53,344 nt of DNA from an uncultured Lachnospiraceae bacterium (GTDB lineage: Bacteria > Bacillota > Clostridia > Lachnospirales > Lachnospiraceae). Location of the stretch: positions 1 through 53,344 of the forward strand of contig CALWMV010000005.1 of assembly GCA_944382125.1 (NCBI GenBank), read 5' to 3'. Both the position numbers and the translations under genes were made by a program. Below, in pieces: positions 42,967 through 51,597 of this stretch. The stretch's first letter is position 1; every line of letters starts with the position of its first letter. Under the pieces are notes generated by a model. The model ran no database searches, had not been told where the DNA came from, and saw only the letters and a list, made by a program, of their open reading frames with translations.

Positions 42967-43902
42967 ATGAAAAGGATAAGACTATTTGCTGCAGCGGCAG
43001 CAGTGATACTGACGATGACTGCGGGAACGGCCTATGCTGCCAATGGCCCCGCAGGTGATCCCTATGTATTCGGAGCAGAGGTAGGCCCCGGAGTGGGACT
43101 GCCTGCCAGCGAAGGAAGCACCGCACTTTCTGCAGAGGAGCAGGAGCTGGTGGACATACTTACCAAGGCTTCAGAGGAGGCCAATGCCCTCCCCGGCTAT
43201 GAGGCTCAGTATGTCATGAATATTGGCCTTGGCATGAACGGCGTCGATCTTCTGGGCATGAACGGCGTTGGCAATCTCAAGTTTGACAATGCGGACAGGA
43301 CTAATCCTTCCTTCTATATGGATCTTGTGATGAATATGACCGGAGCAGGAGAGGTGACTCCCCTCAATATGAATATGGTCTATAAGGACGGCTATTATTA
43401 CATGGATACCGATGGAGTAAAGCAGAAGGCTCCCATGCCCATTCAGGAGATGCTGACCTCCAGGACTGCCTCCGGGGACAGCGTAAGCCAGGCAGTCGGC
43501 ATGTTCAGAAATGTATCCATGACAGAGGCAGACGGAGTAAAGACCATAAGCTATGACTATGATGTGACAGAACTCAATGCCCTGGTGGGACAGGTGATGG
43601 ATCAGGCCATGGCTTCCTCAGAGGAGCAGATGCAGACACTGCTTCCGGGATACAGCCTTGATCTCAATGTAAGCAGCTGCAGCGGCAGCATGAGGCTTGG
43701 AGCTGATAACAGCCTGCTTGGAGAGAAGATGGATATGACCATGCATTATGTGATATCCGGAGAGGGAGAAACCCTGGATATGCAGATAGACATGGACATA
43801 GACTATGGATTTACGAGCAAGGGACAGCCTGTGCAGATCCCTGCCATAGATCCGGCTCAGTATACGGAGATCCCTTCAGGTGGAGCGGTACTTGAGCAGT
43901 AA
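42967..43902 (+). CDS. secreted protein of the DUF6612/LolA-like type
   Basis: This 311-residue protein has a clear signal peptide (MKRIRLFAAAAAVILTMTAG, cleaved probably after AYA at residue 25). The mature part is strand-rich and full of Met and Asn (NMNMVYKDGYYYMDTDG), a pattern of clostridial lipoprotein-like proteins of DUF6612 with a LolA/LppX-like beta fold that can hold lipids. There is no lipobox Cys, so it is released or held otherwise. AGGAGG precedes the ATG. A hairpin follows at 43924-43962. Its function is unknown. Confidence 0.8.
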   Translation: MKRIRLFAAAAAVILTMTAGTAYAANGPAGDPYVFGAEVGPGVGLPASEGSTALSAEEQELVDILTKASEEANALPGYEAQYVMNIGLGMNGVDLLGMNGVGNLKFDNADRTNPSFYMDLVMNMTGAGEVTPLNMNMVYKDGYYYMDTDGVKQKAPMPIQEMLTSRTASGDSVSQAVGMFRNVSMTEADGVKTISYDYDVTELNALVGQVMDQAMASSEEQMQTLLPGYSLDLNVSSCSGSMRLGADNSLLGEKMDMTMHYVISGEGETLDMQIDMDIDYGFTSKGQPVQIPAIDPAQYTEIPSGGAVLEQ

Positions 43903-43923
43903 TACACTGAAATATTGTATTAA

Positions 43924-43962
43924 GCTGTTTATGCCTGCGAGGTTTATGCGGGCATAAGCAGC
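43924..43962 (+). terminator. hairpin after the secreted-protein gene
   Basis: TTATGCCTGC (43929-43938) pairs with GCGGGCATAA (43948-43957), extended by GCTG/CAGC. There is no T-run, so it is a weak terminator or mRNA stabiliser. Confidence 0.5.
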
Positions 43963-44002
43963 ACAGGAAATAAAGTACAGAAAGGCTGTCTCTTATCAGT
44001 AT

Positions 44003-44983
44003 ATGAAGCTTATAAGCGTGATCATTTCCGTCTTCAATGAGGAGGGCGGGATCAGACAGTTCTATAAGGTGACGTCAGAGGTACTGGGCGGGCTCTCCGA
44101 AGAAAGAGGGCTCGCCTATGAGCTGCTGTTTATAAATGACGGAAGCATGGACAGGAGCGGAGAGCTGCTGGAGGAGATCAGGAGCGGAGACCCGGAGCAT
44201 GTGTCTGTCATAAGCTTTTCAAAAAACTTCGGCCATGAGGCGGCGATGACGGCGGGCCTCGATTATGCCTCCGGGGATGTGCTCATTTTCATGGATGCGG
44301 ATCTTCAGCATCCCCCTGCCCTTATACCGGATATACTAAGCAGGCTTGATGAGGGCTATGACATAGTCAACATGGTCCGCACAAAGAATGAGAGCGCAGG
44401 CTTTATCAGGAATGTCACTTCAAGGGCCTTTTACGGCCTTGTAAACATACTTTCCGATATGTACATGGAGCCTTCGGCTTCTGACTTCTTTGCCATGGAT
44501 AAAAAGGCGGCAGAGGTGCTCAGGAAAGACTATAGAGAAAAGGTCCGCTTCCTGCGGGGATATGTGCAGAACATAGGTTTTCGAAAGGCAGTGATAAGCT
44601 ATGAGGCAGGCGAAAGGGTGGCAGGCAGGAGCCACTACAGCCTGAAGCGCCTGTGGAAGCTGTCCATGGACACCATCATCTGCTTTTCAGATGTGCCCCT
44701 TAAGCTTGGCATGTATGCAGGCTTCCTTTCGGCGCTGGTCGGCGTGCTGCTGATCGTTTATACTCTTGTGACCAGGGGTACGGCTCCGGGAGGCTATGCC
44801 ACCATAGTCATAGCCCTGTGCTTTATGTTTGCCGTATTGTTTGTAATAATCGGCATCATAGGAGAATATATCTCCGTCATATTCAAGGAGATCAAGGACA
44901 GGCCTATCTATATCGTTTCGGATATGAGGCTTTCCGGGGAGAGCAGGGAGGAGGACTCAGACAGCGGGAGCGGGGAAGGATAA
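44003..44983 (+). CDS. GT2 family glycosyltransferase (DPM1/GtrB-like)
   Basis: This 326-residue membrane-bound glycosyltransferase has a GT-A domain starting LISVIISVFNEEGGI, a DxD-type metal motif in FMDADLQHPP and SFSKNFGHEAAM, followed by two C-terminal membrane spans (MYAGFLSALVGVLLIVYTLV; LFVIIGIIGEYISVIFKEI). This is the DPM1/GtrB/YkcC class that transfers a sugar onto polyprenyl phosphate. It could supply lipid-linked sugar to the GT-C-like proteins in the window. The ribosome binding site is weak (AGAAAGG 17 bases upstream). Confidence 0.92.
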   Translation: MKLISVIISVFNEEGGIRQFYKVTSEVLGGLSEERGLAYELLFINDGSMDRSGELLEEIRSGDPEHVSVISFSKNFGHEAAMTAGLDYASGDVLIFMDADLQHPPALIPDILSRLDEGYDIVNMVRTKNESAGFIRNVTSRAFYGLVNILSDMYMEPSASDFFAMDKKAAEVLRKDYREKVRFLRGYVQNIGFRKAVISYEAGERVAGRSHYSLKRLWKLSMDTIICFSDVPLKLGMYAGFLSALVGVLLIVYTLVTRGTAPGGYATIVIALCFMFAVLFVIIGIIGEYISVIFKEIKDRPIYIVSDMRLSGESREEDSDSGSGEG

Positions 44984-45058
44984 GGCTGGATACTCACCGG
45001 GACAGGGATCCTTCCGGATCCTAGAATACCCGGAGCTGAGCGGCTTCCTATTTTCCCG

Positions 45059-45087
45059 TTGACGGAGAAGGACTAAACTGCTATACT
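45059..45087 (+). promoter_or_regulatory. promoter of the Mn2+ riboswitch and P-type ATPase transcript
   Basis: TTGACG (45059-45064), a 17-base spacer and TATACT (45082-45087). The start is predicted near 45094, just at the aptamer's 5' side. Confidence 0.75.
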
Positions 45088-45090
45088 CAT

Positions 45091-45200
45091 AGGCGTTAAG
45101 GGAGTAGCCGGCGCAAAGCGCTGCATAACCAACATCCTGAAATATATTTTTTATGAGTAGAGCGATATTTCTGGTTTTGTATTAAATGGCGAGACTTATC
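45091..45200 (+). ncRNA. yybP-ykoY Mn2+ riboswitch
   Basis: The two conserved Mn2+-binding loops are present: AAGGGAGTAGCC on the 5' side and GGCGAGACTTA on the 3' side, closing a TTAAG/CTTA P1 helix, with ACCAACAT between. The 3' strand of P1 is shared with the terminator at 45192-45219, so ligand binding should prevent termination. The downstream P-type ATPase is a known target class. Confidence 0.85.
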
Positions 45201-45225
45201 AGTATGGACTGATAGGTCTTTTTTT
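45192..45225 (+). terminator. riboswitch-controlled terminator
   Basis: AGACTTATCAG (45192-45202) pairs with CTGATAGGTCT (45209-45219), with one G-T pair, followed by a run of T to 45225. It competes with the riboswitch P1 helix. Confidence 0.88.
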
Positions 45226-45323
45226 GAACTTTAAAGCCTGCTCATTATAGTGAGGCTTTGAGACAGAAAAAGGACCGTACAGAATTTCAGTCCCGACACA
45301 TCAATACCAAGGAGGAAAATAAG

Positions 45324-47966
45324 GTGAAGGCTTATCTTGAGACAGTCAGTGAGGTGCTTTCGGAGCAGCGTTCTTCGGAGCAGGGACTGACTTCTAAGGA
45401 GGCAGAGGAGAGGCTTCAGAAGTACGGCCTCAATAAGCTTAAGGAGGCTCCGAAGGATCCGCTCTGGAAGAAGTTCCTTGCAGAGCTTGCAGATCCCATG
45501 ATCATCATGCTGATAGCAGCAGCGGTGATATCGGGCGTTACTTCGGTATATTCCGGAGAGAGCATGGCGGATGTGATAATCATCATGGCAGTGGTGATCA
45601 TCAATGCCGTACTGGGAGTTTATCAGGAAAATAAGGCGGAAAAGGCCATAGATGCCCTGGAGCAGATGACCAAGGCCACGGCAAATGTCATAAGGGACGG
45701 AAAGCAGCAGAAGATAGAAAGCGATAAGCTGGTCCCCGGTGATATCATACTTCTGGAAGCAGGTGATGCGGTACCTGCAGACGCCAGGGTCATAGAATCC
45801 GCCAGCATGAAGGTCATAGAGTCCGCTCTTACCGGAGAGTCCGTGGCGGTGAGCAAGATCATTTCCGCCCTGGATCTCGGAGCTGAGAAGGACGTGCCCC
45901 TCGGAGACCGTAAGAACATGGTCTACATGGGATCCGATGTGGATTACGGAAGAGGAAAGGCAGTGGTAACAGGTACCGGTATGGATACCGAGATGGGTAA
46001 GATCGCTGACGCCCTTACGAAGGCCGAGTCCGGCGAGACCCCGCTTCAGATAAAGCTCAATCAGCTTTCAAAAATACTTACGGTGCTGGTTCTTGGTATC
46101 TGTGCAGTCATATTTGCGGTGAACCTGCTCCGTGCGGACACCATAGACTCCGCCATCGTGCTGGATACCTTCATGGTAGCAGTATCCCTGGCAGTTGCGG
46201 CCATACCCGAGGGACTGGCTGCAGTAGTTACCATCGTGCTTTCCATCGGCGTTACCAGGATGAGCGAGCGCAAAGCCGTCATCAGGAAGCTTACCGCCGT
46301 GGAGACTCTGGGCTGTACCCAGGTCATCTGCTCGGATAAGACAGGCACCCTGACTCAGAACAAGATGACGGTAGTTGAGCACTGGGGCGGAGACGAGGCA
46401 GATCTTATAAAGGGCATGGCTCTCTGTTCTGACGCCTCCTACAGTGACGAGGTCGGAGAGGCCGTAGGCGAGGCTACGGAGTGCGCCCTGGTAAATGACG
46501 CCCTTAAGGCGGGCTTTAAGAAATATAAGGCAACTCCCGGCTTTGAAAGAGTAGGGGAGGCTCCCTTCGATTCCATGCGAAAGATGATGTCAGTCATCAT
46601 CAGGGATGAGACCGGGAAGCTCACCCAGTATACCAAGGGGGCGCCGGATGAGGTGCTTAAAAACTGTGTAAGCATAGTAGTGGACGGAAAAGAGACCGAG
46701 CTTACAGAGGAGCTCAGGGCAGGCGTCCTTGCGGCCAACAAGGCCATGGCAGATAAGGCCCTCCGCGTGCTGGCCCTTTCAAGGAAGAACTGGAAGGAGA
46801 TACCTTCTGATACGGAGCCCTCAGCTATTGAGACCGGACTTTGCTTTGTGGGACTTTCCGGCATGATAGATCCGGTAAGGCCTGAGGTAAAGCCCGCCAT
46901 CGAGGAGTGCCACAGCGCAGGCATCCAGACCGTCATGATCACCGGTGACCATAAGGACACCGCCGTTGCGATAGCAAAGGAGCTCGGCATACTCTCTGAG
47001 GGCAAGAAGGCCATCACGGGAGCGGAGCTCAATGAGATATCCGATGCGGAATTTGAAAAGGAGATAGAGCATATCACCGTATATGCAAGGGTACAGCCTG
47101 AGCATAAGGTACGCATAGTCAAGATGTGGCAGAAGAAGGGCAAAGTCACCGCCATGACCGGAGACGGCGTCAACGACGCTCCCTCCATCAAAAATGCCGA
47201 TATCGGCATAGGCATGGGCATCACCGGCACCGACGTCACCAAGGGTGTGGCAGACATGGTGCTGGCGGATGATAACTTTGCCACCATCGTTTCTGCAGTT
47301 GAGGAGGGCAGAAGGATATATGACAATATCCGTAAGTCCATCCAGTTCCTGCTTTCAGCGAATCTGGCAGAGGTCATCTCCATATTTGTGGCTACGCTTT
47401 TAGGCTTCAGCATACTGGAGCCGGTACACCTGCTCTGGATTAACCTCATCACCGACAGCTTCCCGGCCATTGCGCTCGGCATGGAGCCTGCGGAGTCAGA
47501 CGTGATGAAGCATAAGCCCAGGGATTCAAAAGAGGGTGTATTTGCAGGCGGCATGGGCTTTGACATCTTCTTTCAGGGGGCTGTCATCGCAGGCCTTACG
47601 CTTTTGTCCTTCCTTGTGGGAGATTATATCGAGACGGGAGTATGGCAGTTTGCAAATTCCCATGACGGTACGACCATGGCTTTCCTGACCCTCAGCATGG
47701 TGGAGCTGTTCCACAGCCTCAACATGAGGTCCCGCCGTCACTCCATATTTACGCTCAGGACCAGCAACAAGTTCATCTATATGGCGATGGCAGCAGCCCT
47801 TGTGGCTACCACGGCGGTCATATACATACCCTTCCTGTCCAATGCCTTTGAGTTCACCCATATCTCCCTCTTCGAGTACTGCGTGGCCCTGCTGCTTGCA
47901 GTCATGGTCATCCCCATCATGGAGATAGAGAAGGCAGTGCTTCGGAAGATAGAGAAGCAGGATTGA
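45324..47966 (+). CDS. P-type cation ATPase, PMR1/PacL-like (Ca2+/Mn2+)
   Basis: This 880-residue P2A-type ATPase has the phosphorylation site CSDKTGTLT, the actuator TGES (LTGESVAV), hinge MTGDGVNDAPS, the TM4 ion site AAIPEGLAAVV and the TM6 segment NLITDSFPAIALGMEP. These are the Ca2+/Mn2+ transport signatures of PMR1, PacL and LMCA1, and there are ten membrane spans. The start is a GTG at 45324, chosen because AAGGAGG is eight bases upstream. The Mn2+ riboswitch in its leader indicates export of Mn2+, alone or with Ca2+, from the cell. Confidence 0.94.
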   Translation: MKAYLETVSEVLSEQRSSEQGLTSKEAEERLQKYGLNKLKEAPKDPLWKKFLAELADPMIIMLIAAAVISGVTSVYSGESMADVIIIMAVVIINAVLGVYQENKAEKAIDALEQMTKATANVIRDGKQQKIESDKLVPGDIILLEAGDAVPADARVIESASMKVIESALTGESVAVSKIISALDLGAEKDVPLGDRKNMVYMGSDVDYGRGKAVVTGTGMDTEMGKIADALTKAESGETPLQIKLNQLSKILTVLVLGICAVIFAVNLLRADTIDSAIVLDTFMVAVSLAVAAIPEGLAAVVTIVLSIGVTRMSERKAVIRKLTAVETLGCTQVICSDKTGTLTQNKMTVVEHWGGDEADLIKGMALCSDASYSDEVGEAVGEATECALVNDALKAGFKKYKATPGFERVGEAPFDSMRKMMSVIIRDETGKLTQYTKGAPDEVLKNCVSIVVDGKETELTEELRAGVLAANKAMADKALRVLALSRKNWKEIPSDTEPSAIETGLCFVGLSGMIDPVRPEVKPAIEECHSAGIQTVMITGDHKDTAVAIAKELGILSEGKKAITGAELNEISDAEFEKEIEHITVYARVQPEHKVRIVKMWQKKGKVTAMTGDGVNDAPSIKNADIGIGMGITGTDVTKGVADMVLADDNFATIVSAVEEGRRIYDNIRKSIQFLLSANLAEVISIFVATLLGFSILEPVHLLWINLITDSFPAIALGMEPAESDVMKHKPRDSKEGVFAGGMGFDIFFQGAVIAGLTLLSFLVGDYIETGVWQFANSHDGTTMAFLTLSMVELFHSLNMRSRRHSIFTLRTSNKFIYMAMAAALVATTAVIYIPFLSNAFEFTHISLFEYCVALLLAVMVIPIMEIEKAVLRKIEKQD

Positions 47967-48053
47967 GCCATCATGCCGGATATTGCAGCTTCATCTTAGC
48001 AGCGATATAATGACAACAGGACGGCTTAAGCTATAAAAATGACAGATACATTT

Positions 48054-48080
48054 GGCCGGAGGCTTTGTCCTCCGGCCTTT
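48054..48080 (+). terminator. terminator of the P-type ATPase gene
   Basis: GGCCGGAGG (48054-48062) pairs with CCTCCGGCC (48069-48077), followed by TTT. The 3' arm could instead pair with the GCGGAGG ribosome binding site of the following TetR gene. Confidence 0.7.
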
Positions 48081-48103
48081 GAGTATGGTAGAGCGGAGGC
48101 TTT

Positions 48104-48676
48104 ATGTCACAGATAACGAAGAGGGCCATAGAGGCCTCGCTTAAGAAGCTGCTTTTTACGAAGCCGCTGGATAAGATAACCATCAGTGATATCACCAACG
48201 ACTGCGGCATCAACCGGATGACCTTTTATTATCATTTCAAGGATATCTATGATCTGGTGGAATGGGCCTGCGTGGAGGATGCCAAAAAGGCGCTGGAGGG
48301 CAGAAAGAATTATAAGGACTGGGAGCAGGGCCTGTGCGGAGTATTTGAGTATGTGCTCAGGGACAAGGCCTTTATCCTCAGCGTGTATAAGGCCATCAGC
48401 AGGGAGCAGATAGAGGTATACCTTTATCACCTGACCTATGGGCTCATAAACAGCGTGGTGGAGGAGCGGAGCGAAGGCATAAACGTAAGGGATGAGGATA
48501 AGCAGTTCATTACTGAGTTCTATATGTATGCCTTTGTCGGTGTCATGCTGGACTGGATAAAGCACGATATGAAGGCCAGCCCAAAGGAGCTGAGCGAGCG
48601 TGTAGGGCGCATCATGGCAGGAAACATCGACTCAGGACTGGATAAGTTCAGGACGGACAGGGATCGTACTCCGTAA
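48104..48676 (+). CDS. TetR/AcrR family transcriptional regulator
   Basis: This 190-residue regulator has an N-terminal TetR helix-turn-helix (LDKITISDITNDCGINRMTFYYHFKDIYDL) resembling the DhaS-type group with short spacing before the HTH. The C-terminal half is helical, the likely ligand pocket, with a TetR_C-like pattern (EFYMYAFVGVMLDWI). GGAGG is five bases before the ATG. It precedes oleate hydratase in the same direction; control of that gene by fatty acids is a natural guess, but the genes are separated by a terminator. Confidence 0.9.
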   Translation: MSQITKRAIEASLKKLLFTKPLDKITISDITNDCGINRMTFYYHFKDIYDLVEWACVEDAKKALEGRKNYKDWEQGLCGVFEYVLRDKAFILSVYKAISREQIEVYLYHLTYGLINSVVEERSEGINVRDEDKQFITEFYMYAFVGVMLDWIKHDMKASPKELSERVGRIMAGNIDSGLDKFRTDRDRTP

Positions 48677-48832
48677 AAAGCAGGGGATAAGGATCACGCT
48701 TTTCGCAAGGCCTTGATATTTCACGGACCTGAGATGGCACATGCTCATAAAAGGTATTTGCCTTTGGACGGAGTCTGAACCCGGGGCCTGTTCCCATCAA
48801 AGCACTGCAAATGATAAAAATACACTCACATT

Positions 48833-48870
48833 GACCGTTGTGATAAGGAAACCATCACAGCGGTCTTTTT
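48833..48870 (+). terminator. terminator between the TetR gene and ohyA
   Basis: GACCGTTGTGAT (48833-48844) pairs with ATCACAGCGGTC (48854-48865), with one G-T pair, followed by five T. It could also be an attenuator for ohyA, since no separate promoter between it and ohyA is evident. Confidence 0.8.
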
Positions 48871-48929
48871 GTCTATATCTATGCCAGAGAAAAGGGAGTA
48901 TGCTTCAGATACGGAAAGGAGAATAATAT

Positions 48930-50705
48930 ATGTATTATTCAAGCGGAAACTATGAAGCATTTGTAAAGCCCTTAAAACCCGAGGGCGTAGACAGGAAATC
49001 GGCATACATCGTAGGAAGCGGCCTTGCTGCTTTAACGGCGGCCTGCTATCTCGTAAGGGATGGTCAGATGAAGGGCGGGCATATACACATACTTGAGAAG
49101 GAGCAGATCCCCGGAGGTGCCTGCGACGGATATATGTATCCCGGACTTGGTTATGTCATGAGGGGCGGAAGGGAGATGGACAATCACTTTGAGGTCATGT
49201 GGGATCTCTTCAGATCCATACCTTCAATAGAGACAGAGGGCCTGAGCGTCCTTGATGAGTATTATTATCTCAATAAGAAGGATCCCAACTATTCCCTCTG
49301 CCGTGCTACGGTGAACAGAGGAGAGGATGCCCATACTGACGGAAAGTTCGGCATCTCCGATAAGGGAGCCATGGAGATCATGAGGCTCTTCTTTACAGAG
49401 GATGAGAAGCTGGAGGACAAGAAGATCACGGACTTCTTCGATGATGAGGTGCTGGATTCCAATTTCTGGATGTACTGGAGGACCATGTTTGCCTTTGAAA
49501 ACTGGCACAGTGCCCTTGAGATGAAGAGATATCTTCAGAGATATATCCACCATATAGGAGGGCTCCCTGACTTCAGTGCCCTGAGATTTACAAGGTACAA
49601 TCAGTATGAGTCCATGATACTGCCCATGATAGAGTACCTTAAGGCCCATGGAGTTATTTTCCACTATGGCATAAAGGTGACCAATGTCAGGTTCGTGACG
49701 GACGGAGAGAGGAAGCTTGCGGAGCGCATCGACATCATGAGAGGAGAGGCGGAGGATCACATAGATCTTACTGAAGACGATCTCGTATTCATCACCAACG
49801 GAGGCTGCGTGGAGAATTCTTCTCTGGGAAGTCAGGACCGCCCTGCAAAATTCAACCCCGAGATAAGAAAGGGCGGAGGCTGGGATATGTGGCGTAAGAT
49901 CGCTGCCCAGGATCCTTCCTTCGGAAACCCGGATAAGTTCTGCTCAGATCCTGAGGCAACCAACTGGATGAGCGCTACTCTGGAGACCCTTGATGACAGG
50001 ATAATTCCCTACATAAAGGATATCTGCAAGAGAGATCCCCTAAGCGGCAGGGTAGTCACCGGAGGCATAGTCACGGCAAAGGATTCTTCCTGGCTCTTAA
50101 GCTGGACAATCAACCGTCAGCCCCAGTTCAGGGAGCAGCCGAAGGATCATGTGCTGGTGTGGATATACGGGCTGTTCTCAGATAAGCCGGGAGACTTTGT
50201 AAAGAAGCCCATGAGAGAATGCACCGGCAAGGAGATATGCATGGAGTGGCTCTACCATATAGGAGTGCCTGAGACAGAGATAGAGGAACTTGCTGAACAT
50301 AGTGCAAACACCGTTCCATGCATGATGCCCTATATCACAGCCTTCTTCATGCCGAGGAAGGAAAGCGACAGGCCCAGGGTAGTGCCCGAGGGAGCAGTAA
50401 ACTTTGCATTTATAGGACAGTTTGCGGAGACGCCGAGGGACACCATATTTACCACTGAGTATTCCATGCGTACAGGTATGGAGGCAGTATATACCCTTCT
50501 TGATATAGACAGGGGAGTTCCCGAGGTCTGGGGAAGCGTATACGATGTGAGATGCCTGCTTGATGCGGCAGTAAAGCTGAGAGACGGCAGGAAGGCCACG
50601 GACATGCAGCTTTCCTTAAAGGAGAAGCTGGTGCTCCATGAGGCCATGAAGAAGCTTGAGGGCACCGATGTGCTGAAGCTCCTTAAGGCCTACGGAGTTG
50701 TATAA
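48930..50705 (+). CDS. ohyA: oleate hydratase
   Basis: This 591-residue FAD-dependent fatty-acid hydratase adds water to the cis-9 double bond of oleate or linoleate to form 10-hydroxy acids. It shows the Rossmann motif YIVGSGLAALTAACYLVRDG, EKEQIPGGACDGY and the catalytic region YVMRGGREMDNHFEV. The length fits the family. It protects gut bacteria from unsaturated fatty acids. GGAG is properly placed before the ATG. A TetR gene lies upstream. Confidence 0.96.
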   Translation: MYYSSGNYEAFVKPLKPEGVDRKSAYIVGSGLAALTAACYLVRDGQMKGGHIHILEKEQIPGGACDGYMYPGLGYVMRGGREMDNHFEVMWDLFRSIPSIETEGLSVLDEYYYLNKKDPNYSLCRATVNRGEDAHTDGKFGISDKGAMEIMRLFFTEDEKLEDKKITDFFDDEVLDSNFWMYWRTMFAFENWHSALEMKRYLQRYIHHIGGLPDFSALRFTRYNQYESMILPMIEYLKAHGVIFHYGIKVTNVRFVTDGERKLAERIDIMRGEAEDHIDLTEDDLVFITNGGCVENSSLGSQDRPAKFNPEIRKGGGWDMWRKIAAQDPSFGNPDKFCSDPEATNWMSATLETLDDRIIPYIKDICKRDPLSGRVVTGGIVTAKDSSWLLSWTINRQPQFREQPKDHVLVWIYGLFSDKPGDFVKKPMRECTGKEICMEWLYHIGVPETEIEELAEHSANTVPCMMPYITAFFMPRKESDRPRVVPEGAVNFAFIGQFAETPRDTIFTTEYSMRTGMEAVYTLLDIDRGVPEVWGSVYDVRCLLDAAVKLRDGRKATDMQLSLKEKLVLHEAMKKLEGTDVLKLLKAYGVV

Positions 50706-50787
50706 AAAAGGAGCAAAATGCCGGAGCCATAAAGCAGCTGGATGCTGAGGCTGCCATACGGACCGACAGGCCGCAGGAGAAATGAGA

Positions 50788-51276
50788 TCACCAGTGCAGT
50801 CTGTGGAGCTCTCCGGTTTCCTTAAAGCCGGGAAAGCCCTGCTGTCTGAGGGCCTCATAGAGGATGATGGCTGCTGAATTGGCAAGATTGAGGGAACGGG
50901 TCTCTCCCCACATGGGGATGCGTATGCAGGTGTCCGGATGCTCTATAAGGATCTCCTCCGGTATGCCCCGGGACTCGTTTCCGAACATGATAAAACAGTC
51001 AGGCTCATAATGGATATCCGTATATACATGACGGGCCTTGGTTGTTGCATAATATACCCTTGCGCCGGGATTGCGGCTCTGGAAATCGTCATAATCTATG
51101 TATTCATAGAGCTTGACATCCTTCCAGTAGTCCATCCCGGCCCTTTTTAGCTCCTTCTCATTTATCCTGAAGCCGTAGGGCCTTATAAGATGGAGCTCTG
51201 TATCCGTGGCCACACAGGTGCGGCCTATATTTCCGGTATTAAGGGCGATGCCCGGTTCGTGGAGTACGATCTTCAT
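50788..51276 (-). CDS. trmL: tRNA (cytidine(34)-2'-O)-methyltransferase
   Basis: This 162-residue SPOUT-class methyltransferase modifies the wobble base of tRNA-Leu. It shows NTGNIGRTC near the N-terminus, FGNESRGIPEEI and the knot motif IPMWGETRSLNLANSAAI, the SAM-binding hallmark of TrmL. The start at 51276 has AGAAAGGG seven bases upstream. It is convergent with oleate hydratase. Confidence 0.95.
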   Translation of the reverse strand: MKIVLHEPGIALNTGNIGRTCVATDTELHLIRPYGFRINEKELKRAGMDYWKDVKLYEYIDYDDFQSRNPGARVYYATTKARHVYTDIHYEPDCFIMFGNESRGIPEEILIEHPDTCIRIPMWGETRSLNLANSAAIILYEALRQQGFPGFKETGELHRLHW

Positions 51277-51303
51277 TTTGAACCCTTTCTGATAAATCAG
51301 CAC

Positions 51304-51363
51304 CTGTAAGACTGCCGCCTTGGACTGTCGCTTCGCGATGTCCTTCGCCGGTAGTTTTGACAG
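51304..51363. repeat. 60-nt dispersed intergenic element, copy C
   Basis: This is the third 60-base element, same orientation as copy A and 50 of 60 bases identical to it. Its ends keep pairing through compensating changes (GTCG/CGAC in copy B becomes GCCG/CGGT). It lies directly upstream of trmL. Confidence 0.8.
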
Positions 51364-51516
51364 TCACTTTTCATTTCTCTTTATGATTAAATGCTTCTGA
51401 GAAAGTATAGCAGAAATACCGGCCGAAGTGGAAGCTTTAAGCTATGCTTATGAATAGTATAACCGGCAGCCATGCTGCAAAGCAGCCTTATATGCGCTTT
51501 GTGCAGATATTATGCC

Positions 51517-51545
51517 TTGACAAAAGGGCCCTGCGAGAGTAGAAT
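51517..51545 (+). promoter_or_regulatory. promoter of the BCCT transporter gene
   Basis: TTGACA (51517-51522), a 17-base spacer and TAGAAT (51540-51545). Transcription would begin near 51552. Confidence 0.8.
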
Positions 51546-51597
51546 GTTCAAAATTTCGGAAGAATAATTAAAAATGAACAAAAAAGCGGAGAGAAAT

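Noticed and set aside
46439-47566. Long open frame on the minus strand inside the P-type ATPase gene
   Set aside because: It is a mirror of the coding strand's codon bias, Ser/Met-rich with no domain, and the plus-strand ATPase has all family motifs.
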